Assembly (NCBI GenBank): GCA_964019425.1
Contig: OZ025791.1
Span: 1-64,000, forward strand
Origin: Flectonema sp. DT1601
Taxonomy: Eukaryota; Euglenozoa; Diplonemea; Diplonemida; Diplonemidae
DNA: 64,000 nt
Reading direction: 5' to 3'
Position 1 is the stretch's first letter. Every line of letters begins with the position of its first letter. The notes below the pieces were generated by a model. It was not told where the DNA came from, did not search any database, and saw only the letters and a program-made list of their open reading frames with translations. Shown in pieces: positions 20,873-30,943 of this stretch. The position numbers and the translations under genes were made by a program.

Positions 20873-21462
20873 ATGGTTAAGGACACCTTGGAAGCAAGAC
20901 GCCGGCGGTGGCACGCAGTCATGGCGAAGGAGCCAGAGCAGAAGCGATTGAAGGAGATAGAGGCTCGAGAATGTGCCCTTCAAAGGAAAGAAGCCTTGGA
21001 GGTGAACTTACTAAAGCAGAAGGAACTCCAGATAGCAGCTCGAAAGGCTGCTCGAGAAGCAACCCTTCGTCGAAGAGAAGCGTTGAAGCTCCAAGCTTCG
21101 GCAGTCATGGCAAAGGAACGTGAGCTGAAGGAGTACGACAACACACACACACACCAGCCCGAAAGGAAGGAACCATTGGAGGTGGAGATCCTATTGAGGG
21201 AACGTCAGCAGAAGGAACAAATGGCAGAGTCTGCTCGGAAGGTGGCGGCTGCTCTTCGACGAAGGGGAAGCGGCAACTGATGTTGAGAAACGTCAGCAGG
21301 AGGTAAAGGCTGCGGCTCGGGATGTCTCGATAGCCTGCAGGGTGGCCGCTCGAGGAGCTACCATTTTCGACAGAAGGAAGCGCTGGCGGTGAAAGCCTCA
21401 GCAGGCGAAACAAAGATCAACCACTGGAAGAACCCAAGGCATCAAGAGGCCGAAGTAGAATA
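20873..21462 (+). pseudogene. Duplicated C-terminal segment of the Helitron gene
   Basis: This is a diverged second copy of the coiled-coil tail of the Rep/helicase gene (source about 19940-20566). Its open frame begins MVKDTLEARRRRWHAV and matches NDPLEARRQRWHAV in the parent. It carries substitutions, a short ACAC insertion near 21145 and a frameshift near 21270. Homology continues out of frame to the parent's final IKRPK codons near 21455. No Rep, helicase or OTU part is present. It may be the remnant of an internally deleted element or a local duplication, and is probably not functional. Confidence 0.8.
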
Positions 21463-21962
21463 GTCACCCACCCCACATACATACAGAAGCACTATAAACC
21501 CGCAATCGGCTGATGCTTTTTTCACCACTGTTATTCCCCATCCCGTAGTTCTTCTCACATATCTATTTTATTGAAAATAATGTAATGAACGATAACCTTA
21601 TTAATATAACTAAATTCCTATATTTCCATCCCAGGGTCGCACACATTGCAGATACAAGTTCGATAAACCTGTTGTGAATGGTTTATAAAATATTTCCAAA
21701 TGAAACAAACAGATAACCTAAGCCACATATCCAATCATCATAAACCTAGCCGTCGTTTTCGTGCTAGCATATTAATATAACTATCTTTCAGAAAAACAAA
21801 AACAATAAATAAAGAATAACCTTATCTTCGTCCATTCTGTGATATGACTTGATAAAACAGGGTGCAGTGTGCATTTTCAGCTAAGGGAGGACATTTTTCA
21901 TTTGTCGTCCCGTTGGGACAGAAAAGTAATAAATGAATAATAAAAAGATTGCGATGAGGATA
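21463..21962 (+). other. Noncoding 3' region of the Helitron
   Basis: AT-rich DNA with several AATAAA motifs. I see no gene or repeat that I can support. Confidence 0.5.
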
Positions 21963-22019
21963 CAAAATTGGACTTAACTTAACGCGAGCGAAGCGAGCGT
22001 AAAGTTAAGTCCAATTTTG
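21963..22019 (+). repeat. Palindrome near the Helitron 3' end
   Basis: Two 18-bp arms (21963-21980 and 22002-22019) are perfect inverted copies. After one mismatch the stem continues as ACGC/GCGT, around a short GAGCGAAGCGA loop. Helitrons carry a hairpin close to the 3' terminus. Here CTAG occurs at 22036-22039 and 22040-22043, 17-21 nt downstream. The satellite phase, however, places the outer end at CTAG 22153-22156. The hairpin may act as the rolling-circle stop, or may mark an older terminus inside the element. Confidence 0.85.
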
Positions 22020-22156
22020 AATCCTGGACGGGTACCTAGCTAGACACAGGGAATAAAAACAGACGTGACTTGGTTGTAAAAATAAGGTTTGTTCAGAAAG
22101 ATTTAAAAAAAAAAAATTGTGTGCGAGCAACGCGAGCCTGGAAGGGGTATCTCTAG

Positions 22157-22447
22157 TGCGGGTTTGCGGGTTTGCGGGTTTGCGGGTTTGCGGGTTTGCG
22201 GGTTTGCGGGTTTGCGGGTTTGCGGGTTTGCGGGTTTGCGGGTTTGCGGGTTTGCGGGTTTGCGGGTTTGCGGGTTTGCGGGTTTGCGGGTTTGCGGGTT
22301 TGCGGGTTTGCGGGTTTGCGGGTTTGCGGGTTTGCGGGTTTGCGGGTTTGCGGGTTTGCGGGTTTGCGGGTTTGCGGGTTTGCGGGTTTGCGGGTTTGCG
22401 GGTTTGCGGGTTTGCGGGTTTGCGGGTTTGCGGGTTTGCGGGTTTGC
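22157..22447 (+). repeat. (GGTTTGCG)n satellite, right block
   Basis: About 36 octamers in phase with the left blocks. The last partial unit, GGTTTGC, runs straight into the first tandem gene unit. The same TTTGCATTGTCTC joint sequence occurs inside the other units after CTTTGC, so the satellite meets the gene array at a 5-bp shared TTTGC. Confidence 0.96.
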
Positions 22448-22449
22448 AT

Positions 22450-22504
<55 letters not shown>

Positions 22505-24445
22505 CTCTCGTTCCGTCTCTCTCGCAGTAAAAACAAAAAAAAGGGTGAAAATCAGCAAAACTGGTTTTCCTTTTTCCCAGCCTCTCAAAAGACCAGAGCA
22601 CTTGCCACCGCGAGAGAGTGAGAGAAAAGAGAAGGGGGAAAAAAAAAAAAAAGGAAGACAGCAGACTGGACCATCACATCCACAACATCAACGAGAACAA
22701 CATTGGAGCGGGGGGATCGGCAGCGTGTGCCTTCCCTCCCGCGGAAACAAATAAAGAAAGGTATACAAAACAAAGTAAAGAATGGTACACAAAACAAATA
22801 AAGAAAGGTATACAAAACAAAGTAAAGAAACAAAGTTAAGAAAGGTATAAAAAACAAAGTAAAGAATAATACACAAAACAAATAAAGAAAGGTATATAAA
22901 ATAAAGTTAAGAAAGGTATACAAAACAAAGTTAAGAAAGGTATACAATCTCCTCATGGGTGAATGCCAGAGAGAGAGAGAGCCTTTGCAGGTCGTCTCTC
23001 CAGACTTGCACTGCCAAGAGAAAATAAACGTTTTTTCCGCGACTGGTACCGAGGGATGGGATCTTTTTTGTTTTTTAAATTTTTTAAGGTTTTTTTATTT
23101 TAATTTTTTGTTAAATTGAAAAGAAGAAATGAAAAATTGGACACAAAAACTCCACAATCTCAAAGCAAATCAAGAAAATAATAATATTCTCTCTTTTCAG
23201 CCTTTTGTTGTTCGTCGAAGTGAAGAGCCAGAGCATCGGAGTTGCAACTTCCGGGTTCCGGTTTTCCTTCTTTCAGTGCGTTTATTAGTTTTCGTGTGCC
23301 AGCAAAAAAAAATAAAATAAAATAAAATAAAATCCGACACAATTCTCCAAAAGACCATTCACATCTCGTCCCCGTGTTGTTAAAGAAAATTTCTTGTTGT
23401 TGGTTATGAGAAAAATGAAAATGAAAATGAAACGAATGTTTTTTATGTTTTTTATTATTATTTTATTTTTAGTTTCAGAAGTCCAATACAACTGAATACT
23501 TCTCAAAAATGATTAGTATCCGATTCTTACTTCCTATTTATATATTTATTCATTTATTTAATCTCATCTATCGGCCGAGAGTAGTTGTACTCTCTCGCTC
23601 GACGACAAGACAACAACAACGACAACGACAACAACTTACTAACCCAGATGTGAATGGCCCGTACTTTCTACTACTACTTGTCGGGGGAAAAAAAAAGAAA
23701 AGAAGTTCGTGTAAAGGAAATCCATCTCACCTACCTTAATTCACAAAAGCAGCAATGCAATTGCAGCTGTCAGAAATGAAGAAGCGGAACTCTCTCTCTC
23801 ACGGCAGAGTTAGTTAATTTTCTTCAAAGTTTTATACGGTATTTCTTCACAACAGGAAGGAAAACAAGAAGGATGAATGAAAAAAAAGAAAAGTGTGCGG
23901 TAAATTTTGATTTTTTTTTTTTTTTTTTTTTTTTTAGTTGGTGTCGATCGTTTTGTTTCTTTTTTTTTTTTGAATAAAAATACGCACATATTAATTGGGT
24001 TAAAGGGAAGTTGGTACAAAGGTCGCTTATTTTTTGTTTTTTTGTTTTTTTCCAGCACAAACACAACAATACAAGTCCGCAAACTCGTATTTAAAGAAAG
24101 TGATCTATGTGGGGTCAATGGGGTACAGGGGAAACAACAAAGATAAACATGAATTGGAATAAAGGGGACAAATGAAGAAACCGTCTTCAGGCCAGCATGA
24201 CAAGGACTTGGACTGCGTGGAGCTCACCACTAACTACCAAAGTTCAAACAGCAGTAATGCGGTACATTTACTTTCTTACTACCGGGCACACAGCACACAA
24301 CACTCTCCGTTCTTCACAGAAAAGTGATCCCCAACACAACACAACACGAAAGTGGTGAAGGACCGCACGAAGAACCGAAGACACGACGACGGCAACACGA
24401 CACGAAAGGAAAACAAAAAGAAAAAAGAGACTTCAGATCATCAGC

Positions 24446-24768
24446 CACATGCTGCTGCTACTACTGCCATTCTGTTAGGACATGAAACAGAAGGCATTCA
24501 CAACGCATCACACCGAAAAACAAAAGAATGAGAGAAGAGACATAACACTCGATGATTCCGTCACATGCCGCTGCGGATGCTTCAAATCTGCTCGCACATG
24601 AAACAGAAGGGAAGCACAGACGACATCACACTGAAATAAATGAATGAATGAAAGGAAAGGAAGGAAGGAATAAGACGTAACTCTTTTCTTCAAGTCACAT
24701 GCTGCTGAAACTACCATGTGTTCCGGACATGAGAAACAACAGGACTCGCACAGCGCATCACACCAAAA
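24446..24768 (+). repeat. Three diverged copies of a ~75-nt motif in unit 1
   Basis: Copies start at 24446, 24562 and 24696. Each begins CACATGCYGCTG, passes through ACATGARAMA and ends CATCACACYRAAA. They are found only in the private part of unit 1, downstream (3') of its EGF-like gene. Role unknown. Confidence 0.7.
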
Positions 24769-25188
24769 GAAAAAACCAGGCAGTTAATTCTTAAAAAAAA
24801 AAAGGGGAGGGATGAAATATCTACGGCGTGCTGTGAAAAGTGAAGTGACACACAACACGGGAATATGGGAAGGGACGTGAAAGGGAAGAGAAGACATAAT
24901 AATACAAGCCTACAAAGAAACTCGTATTTAAAGAGAGTTTTTAGTTGTGTTTGTGAAAAGTTTTTTTTTATAATTTTTTTTTTTTTTAATTCTTTTTTAT
25001 TGATAAATTGAAACGAAGAGAACCAAAACAAAAGAGTGTAAAAAAAAAAGAACGGCGCAACATAAAAGAAAAGCAGTGGAAAAAAAATAGCAACAGAACA
25101 ACAAACGTGGGGGATACAGGAAGACGAGGGAGGGAGCTTTTTTTTTTTTTTTTTTTTGCTTTTAGTTTTTTTTTGCTCGAAGACGTCT

Positions 25189-26043
25189 CTACAACAACAG
25201 TCTTCCACGGAACCTTCTGCAGAAAACTGCAGCCAGCCAGCAGATCAAATTGAAGATCTGGCACAAGGACTGGCGAACGGTTCTTGCAAACAACAGAACG
25301 AAGCTCGTTGCTCGGAACCTGTTGTTGCCACCGTGACCCGGAACTCGGGCGACCTGCTTCTCCCAGAACCACATGAAAGCGGTTGAAAAGAGAACGTAGC
25401 CGCAGAAAATGTTCGTCAGGCGCGGGGCGCAGCCATGGATCTGAGTGAAACAGATCCACACCAAGTCACTACCGTGCAGAACCGCGAAGTAAAGGGCAGA
25501 CAATAACCAATTTTTGAACTTTTCTGCAACAATAGAGAGGTTGTCGTAGCAGTCGATATAAATGCTTTCGGCGTGGCAGTAGTAATCATCAACCGCACAG
25601 GTGCAGGTGTAGTCTCCCCTCGAATTCCCTGCAGTGCCTGCGTCAACACACAGCTGGCTGGGGTTGCAGGGGTCGAAGCTGCACTCGTCGACGGTGGTGA
25701 ACGACAGGGCGAAGGAATAGAGCTGCTGTATTCCTTCAACCGAGCTGCCGTGAACGAGCTTCCCGAATTCGATAATTGAATTCTTGACGACACAGTCGTA
25801 TAAATGTAATTCACAACGACATATGACGTCACCGAGGGAAGTTGGGCTCGTGTTCGGGTCGCGGCAGGTTTGCCCAGGTCCGCAAGGATCTTCCAGGCAT
25901 TCGTCACGCACAACTTCATCAACCGACACGAAAACCGAAACAGAGCGGCGCACCCCATCTTCTACATCGAAGGCTGTGAAGCACGCAACAGCAAAAAACA
26001 CGGAAAACAAGGAGATGATCCACATGTTCATGTTCATGTTCAT
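25189..26043 (-). CDS. Secreted/membrane protein with two EGF-like domains (unit 1)
   Basis: This 284-aa protein starts at the ATG (26043) that follows an A-rich leader; the open frame extends 23 codons upstream, but the downstream Met gives a clean signal peptide (about 1-25). Two EGF-like domains have the same six-cysteine spacing: Cys 49, 54, 60, 75, 77, 84 and Cys 121, 126, 132, 147, 149, 156. Each starts DEC and ends CxC plus a last Cys. The C-terminal half is hydrophobic (about 177-230 and 246-275) and could be membrane segments, ending in a basic RRFRGR tail. It is clearly paralogous to the gene in unit 2 (shared WICFT-IHG, APRLTN and FCGYVLFS). The family is not one I recognise. A cell-surface or adhesive role is an inference from the EGF-like modules. 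Confidence 0.82.
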   Translation of the reverse strand: MNMNMNMWIISLFSVFFAVACFTAFDVEDGVRRSVSVFVSVDEVVRDECLEDPCGPGQTCRDPNTSPTSLGDVICRCELHLYDCVVKNSIIEFGKLVHGSSVEGIQQLYSFALSFTTVDECSFDPCNPSQLCVDAGTAGNSRGDYTCTCAVDDYYCHAESIYIDCYDNLSIVAEKFKNWLLSALYFAVLHGSDLVWICFTQIHGCAPRLTNIFCGYVLFSTAFMWFWEKQVARVPGHGGNNRFRATSFVLLFARTVRQSLCQIFNLICWLAAVFCRRFRGRLLL

Positions 26044-26087
26044 TTTTTTATATTTTATTTTTTTTTGAATACGTTTATGAAGTATTT

Positions 26088-26103
26088 CTGAGGGAAACAT
26101 TGC
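26088..26103 (-). promoter_or_regulatory. Candidate 3' splice site before the unit 1 gene
   Basis: On the minus strand GCAATGTTTCCCTCAG lies 44 nt upstream of the start codon, and the leader from there to the ATG is A-rich. It parallels the sites in units 2 and 3-8. Confidence 0.4.
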
Positions 26104-28015
26104 GATAATCAATTAATATACTCCTCCTTTTTCCTACTCCCACAGAATAAGACAAATCGATTACAACGCACCAATGAAGTCAAGTAAAGTGAAGACAGAC
26201 GCAACATTCTAAAATGAGAATTGACCAAACAGGTGACGGCAAATAAATCAAAACAATTCAATAATTTATTTTCCTCTTCTTAAACATTCCCACCAAACAA
26301 CACAAGACAACTTCCCCACAAATCACAGCACGAAGAACAAAAAATTCAGAAAAATCAAGGAAGGCAAACGAAATAATAGTTCCACACATTCGACATTCGC
26401 ACCTCCGAAACACGCAACACACACAATCCATAGCAGGAACTCAAATACGAAAAACGAACACTCAAACCACACATGCAAATACACTCACACAAAGGGTAAA
26501 GAACTCGTCAGAGTTTCAACAAACAATACACAACACATACATGCATACACACACACCGAGAGGAGGTTTAGTGAAGCTTCTGCTCACCTCATCATAAGTT
26601 CAGCTCCTGTTAAAAAAAAATTGAAAAATATACAAAAGTTACAAAATTGCAAACACCCTCTCATGTCACCATCACCGCAAAGCCCTCTCAACGATCCCTC
26701 CTTCCATCACACGGCAAGTGGTACCATTTTCCACTTAACTTACTCTCCCCCCCCCCACTTCCTCTCCACCACATCACTTGTGACATGTCCTTCCTGATAA
26801 CAAAAAGAAGAAAGAATGATTGCAAACAAACGAACAGAACAAACAACAAATTAATAACCTAAAGTCAGCGGCAAAACCTTTCCCCCCCGACCCCGACACG
26901 CAAGGCGTATTTGTTTGTGCGTTCAGGGGAATCACCACACGGAAGGAATGCCATTCGCTAGACTTTAAAAGAAAGGTACGAAATCAACGAAAAGAAAGTG
27001 TTTATAAAAATTATTTAAAAAAAAGAAAATAAAGAAATGTTGCGCCGGGAAGGTCATTTGGGGAATTCAATTGAAATGTGAAAGTGAACTGATTACATTG
27101 CAAAACAATCGCGCGTTATTACAATACAGTACCTATACAAAAGTACAATATTATCATTATCATTGTTAGTTTTATTATTATTATTTCTCACCAGGGGGGC
27201 GTGACTCCTGCGTGAAGAAGGAAACACACAACCCCCCACTCCTGAAGACTTGTAACTGCCGTGAGGCCGTCATCACAACGACAACGACAACCACAACGAC
27301 AACGACGGCAGGCACGAAAAAAAAGAAGAAAAATGACAAGACAACAACAACAACCCACATGGGTGACGAATGAAAGCAGTACTGATCACAGGATTTTACT
27401 TTTTCTAAATCGAAAATGTCAGAGAGAGAGAGACGATAAGTATATTGCTGCAAAAGATTGAATTTCATTTACCAAAATTAGAGATTTAACCGCACACCAC
27501 CACCACTACTATCATCATCATCATGATCATGATCTCAGATGGTGGCTCCTTCCTCAGTAATATGAACACGTCCTGAACATCAAAAACAGTTCACAGAGCA
27601 AGAAAACACTGCTTAGCAAAAATACCAATCAAATCACAGCAGCAGCAGCTGGCTCACTCGCATACATATTGCCATTCTCTCTCGTGCGTCTCCTCCTCTC
27701 TTCATTCACTTCCCCCATTTACCTGCCAACCTCCAATCCCGAGTAGCCTCCCACGACAAGTTTTGCCACGAGCGTTGCTATGTTGGGAAACCTAGCTCTC
27801 TGTGCGAGAAACCAGGAAATCCGCTGATAACTACACTCCGATGACCAACTGAGTGGGCGCTCAACTCGGATCATTGAGGCTGGTTCCGTCTCGGCGAGGA
27901 ACTGCAGCTGCTGCGTGAGTCGAGTTGGTCAGCTTTTGCTAAAACTCACCAAGGAACAGGAAGTGAGAATCGAGTTGGTAAATGTTGTTGTTGTTTTTGT
28001 TGTGGTAGTTTTTAC

Positions 28016-28047
28016 GGGATACTCGGCAACTGCCGCAAGAGTATCCC
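28016..28047. other. Conserved hairpin in the shared flank
   Basis: A perfect 9-bp inverted repeat, GGGATACTC and GAGTATCCC, encloses GGCAACTGCCGCAA, which can itself pair. It recurs at 32910-32941, 38295-38326, 43667-43698, 49038-49069, 54427-54458 and 59812-59843, always about 100-135 bp before the next unit's CT run. It could be an RNA or DNA structural signal. Because the whole flank is nearly identical between units, conservation alone is weak evidence of function. Confidence 0.6.
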
Positions 28048-28151
28048 TATGATCGAGGAGCAGCACAAACAAAACCAGGGTGAAATTGTTTTTCTTTTTT
28101 TCCTCTCTCTCTCTCTCAATACGTAAAAGGTCAGTTTTGTTTTCTTTGCAT

Positions 28152-28204
<53 letters not shown>

Positions 28205-30049
28205 CTCTCGTTCCGTCTCTCTCGCAGTAAAAACAAAAAAAAGGGTGAAAATCAGCAAAACTGGTTTTCCTTTTTCCCAGCCTCTCAAAAGACCAGAGCA
28301 CTTGCCACCGCGAGAGAGTGAGAGAAAAGAGAAGGGGGAAAAAAAAAAAAAAGGAAGACAGCAGACTGGACCATCACATCCACAACATCAACGAGAACAA
28401 CATTGGAGCGGGGGGATCGGCAGCGTGTGCCTTCCCTCCCGCGGAAACAAATAAAGAAAGGTATCCAAAACAAAGTAAAGAATGGTACACAAAACAAATA
28501 AAGAAAGGTATACAAAACAAAGTAAAGAAACAAAGTTAAGAAAGGTATAAAAAACAAAGTAAAGAATGGTACACAAAACAAATAAAGAAAGGTATATAAA
28601 ATAAAGTTAAGAAAGGTATACAAAACAAAGTTAAGAAAGGTATACAATCTCCTCATGGGTGAATGCCAGAGAGAGAGAGAGCCTTTGCAGGTCGTCTCTC
28701 CAGACTTGCACTGCCAAGAGAAAATAAACGTTTTTTCCGCGACTGGTACCGAGGGATGGGATCTTTTTTGTTTTTTAAATTTTTAAGGTTTTTTTATTTT
28801 TATTTTTTGTTAAATTGAAAAGAAGAAATGAAAAATTGGACACAAAAACTCCACAATCTCAAAGCAAATCAAGAAAATAATAATATTCTCTCTTTTCAGC
28901 CTTTTGTTGTTCGTCGAAGTGAAGAGCCAGAGCATCGGAGTTGCAACTTCCGGGTTCCGGTTTTCCTTCTTTCAGTGCGTTTATTAGTTTTCGTGTGCCA
29001 GCAAAAAAAAAAAAAATAAAATAAAATAAAATCCGACACAATTCTCCAAAAGACCATTCACATCTCGTCCCCGTGTTGTTAAAGAAAATTTCTTGTTGTT
29101 GGTTATGAGAAAAATGGAAATGAAAATGAAAATGAAACGAATGTTTTGTACGTTTTTTATTATTATTTTATTTTTAGTTTCAGAAGTCCAATACAACTGA
29201 ATACTTCTCAAAAATGATTAGTATCCGATTCTTACTTCCTATTTATATATTTATTCATTTATTTAATCTCATCTATCGGCCGAGAGTAGTTGTACTCTCG
29301 CTCGACGACAAGACAACAACAACGACAACAACTTACTAACCCAGATGTGAATGGCCCGTACTTTCTACTACTACTTGTCGGGGGAAAAAAAAAAAGAAAA
29401 GAGAAGTTCGTGTAAAGGAAATCCATCTCACCTACCTTAATTCACAAAAGCAGCAATGCAATTGCAGCTGTCAGAAATGAAGAAGCGGCATCTAAAAACT
29501 AGAAAACAACTTTCAAAAAAAAGACAGAACCATTTTTCTTTGAACTTCAAACGAAAAAAAAACATGGTTCTCTCTCTCTCACGGCAGAGCTAGTTAATTT
29601 TCTTCAAAGTTTTATACGGTATTTCTTCACAACAGGAAGGAAAACAGGAAGGATGAATGAAAAAAAAAGAAAAGCATGCGGTAAATTTTGATGTTTTTTT
29701 TTTTTTTTTTTTTTTTGTTGGTGTCGATCGTTTTGTTTCTTTTTTTTTTTGAATAAAAATACGCACATATTAATTGGGTTAAAGGGAAGTTGGTACAAAG
29801 GTCGCTTATTTTTTGTTTTTTTGTTTTTTTTTTTTGTGTACAGAAGACAAAGCCTATTCTTTTTAAGAACCAAAACGAAAATCATTCAAAAAAAAAATAA
29901 ATAAAAAAAGAAACGGCGCAACATAATTTAGGGAAAAAAGGGGAACGAGAAGAGAATTTTTTTTTTTTTTTTTTTTGTTTGTTTGTTTTTTTTTTTTTTT
30001 TCTTGATCAGATCATTGTGTTTTCCTTCTTTTCTTTTGTTGTAAAAGAT

Positions 30050-30889
30050 TCATCCCTCAAGAAGATGTCTTCTTCCTCGGAACCTTCTGCCGAGTACCGC
30101 AGCCAGCCAACAGACCAGCCTGTGGAGCTGACACAAGGACATGACAAAGGTTCTCGCGAACGAGAAGACGAAGCTTGCTCGGAACCCGTTGTGGGTGGTG
30201 TTGCCACGTCCTTGCATCATACGCGCTCCAAAAAACCACGTGAACGTGGCCGAAAAGAGGACGTACCCACAGAACAAGTTTGTCAGGCGAGGTGCGTAGC
30301 CGTGGATCTCAGTGAAACAGATCCACGCTACCTGACCACCACGCAGAGCGGAGTTGTAACACACAAAGCCCACGCAATGTTTGGCGTAATCGGCGACACC
30401 AGAAAGGAAGTTCCAACAGTCGACGTAAATGATTTCCACAGAGCACCAGTAATCGTCAGCTGCACAGGTACAGGTGAAGTCGTCTAGAGAGTTGCCGGCC
30501 GTGTCCGGATCCACGCAAGTCTGTCTGGAGTTACAAGGATTTAGTAACTCGCACTCATCGACAGTTGTGTACGACAGAGTATAAAAGTACACCTTGCGGA
30601 TAGAATCCACGGCGTTGGTTGCAACAGCATTCTGTAAGTCAAGTACAGAATTCTGCATCACGCAACCGTACGAGTACATTGGGCACCTGCATCTGAAGTC
30701 GCCCAATGACTCTGCCGACGTGTTCGGGTCGTAACAAGTCTGTTCCGGACCGCAGGGGTCGGACAGACACTCGTCAACGTCGTTGGTCTCCGTCATCATC
30801 TTCAACTTCACCACGGTGTCTGCTCCCGATGACATCATGTGGGACAAAGCCCAAATCATGACCACCATCACGTATGTTGAGTTGAACAT
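30050..30889 (-). CDS. Secreted/membrane protein with two EGF-like domains (unit 2)
   Basis: This 279-aa protein starts at the ATG at 30889, directly after a long A-run; the open frame reaches 31 codons further up, but those codons include the A-run. Signal peptide about 1-24. EGF-like domain 1 has Cys 41, 46, 52, 67, 69, 76; domain 2 has Cys 113, 119, 125, 140, 142, 149. The spacing matches the unit 1 protein apart from one extra residue in domain 2. The C-terminal part is hydrophobic (about 185-220 and 238-268) with a basic RRFRGRR end. I judge identity to the unit 1 protein at roughly half by eye, far lower than that of the flanks. Function unknown; a surface protein is likely. Confidence 0.82.
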   Translation of the reverse strand: MFNSTYVMVVMIWALSHMMSSGADTVVKLKMMTETNDVDECLSDPCGPEQTCYDPNTSAESLGDFRCRCPMYSYGCVMQNSVLDLQNAVATNAVDSIRKVYFYTLSYTTVDECELLNPCNSRQTCVDPDTAGNSLDDFTCTCAADDYWCSVEIIYVDCWNFLSGVADYAKHCVGFVCYNSALRGGQVAWICFTEIHGYAPRLTNLFCGYVLFSATFTWFFGARMMQGRGNTTHNGFRASFVFSFARTFVMSLCQLHRLVCWLAAVLGRRFRGRRHLLEG

Positions 30890-30923
30890 TTTTTTTTTTT
30901 TTCTTAAAAAAAACTGTTTGCGG

Positions 30924-30943
30924 CTGAAGGCGGGAAATATTGA
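30924..30943 (-). promoter_or_regulatory. Candidate 3' splice site before the unit 2 gene
   Basis: On the minus strand TATTTCCCGCCTTCAG lies 34 nt upstream of the start. The same sequence is kept in units 3-8 (CTG at about 36309-36311 in unit 3), where a second acceptor-like site lies nearer the gene. Confidence 0.42.

Larger units (their letters stand above)
11479..22156 (+). mobile_element. Autonomous Helitron/Helentron-like rolling-circle transposon with OTU domains
   Basis: A 10.7-kb insertion sits in the satellite. Its ends were inferred from satellite phase: left flank GGGTT plus right flank TGCGGG rebuilds a perfect octamer, with one base of ambiguity. The insert begins TTGAAATTG and ends ATCTCTAG, followed by T. 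The terminal CTAG fits the CTRR ending of Helitrons. Insertion between two T bases and the OTU domains point to the Helentron/Helitron2 branch; classic Helitrons use A-T. It carries one long open gene, a duplicated left end, a duplicated 3' gene segment and a strong palindrome near the right end. The intact 8.3-kb frame suggests recent activity. Confidence 0.88.
22448..28148 (-). repeat. Tandem unit 1 (EGF-like cassette, first variant)
   Basis: Unit boundaries are set at the shared CATTGTCTCTCT anchor. From the left it holds a long (CT)n run (22451-22500), a 23-bp minisatellite (about 22742-22950, AAACAAATAAAGAAAGG core) and an AT-rich flank shared with all units up to about 24030. A private 2.2-kb stretch with the gene follows, and then the right flank shared with all units from about 26300. 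The right flank includes CA-rich DNA, a (CAACGA)n stretch near 27275-27310 and a hairpin at 28016-28047. Compared with units 2-8 it lacks about 80 bp near 23788. Length is 5.70 kb. Confidence 0.9.

Noticed and set aside
22742-22950. CRISPR-like array
   Set aside because: The 23-bp repeats are directly adjacent with no spacers, so this is a minisatellite.
27181-27468. 95-aa minus-strand frame present in every unit
   Set aside because: Mostly a poly-Val stretch from a CAACGA-type repeat. It is shared only because the whole flank is shared. It could be part of a leader exon but is not supported as a gene.
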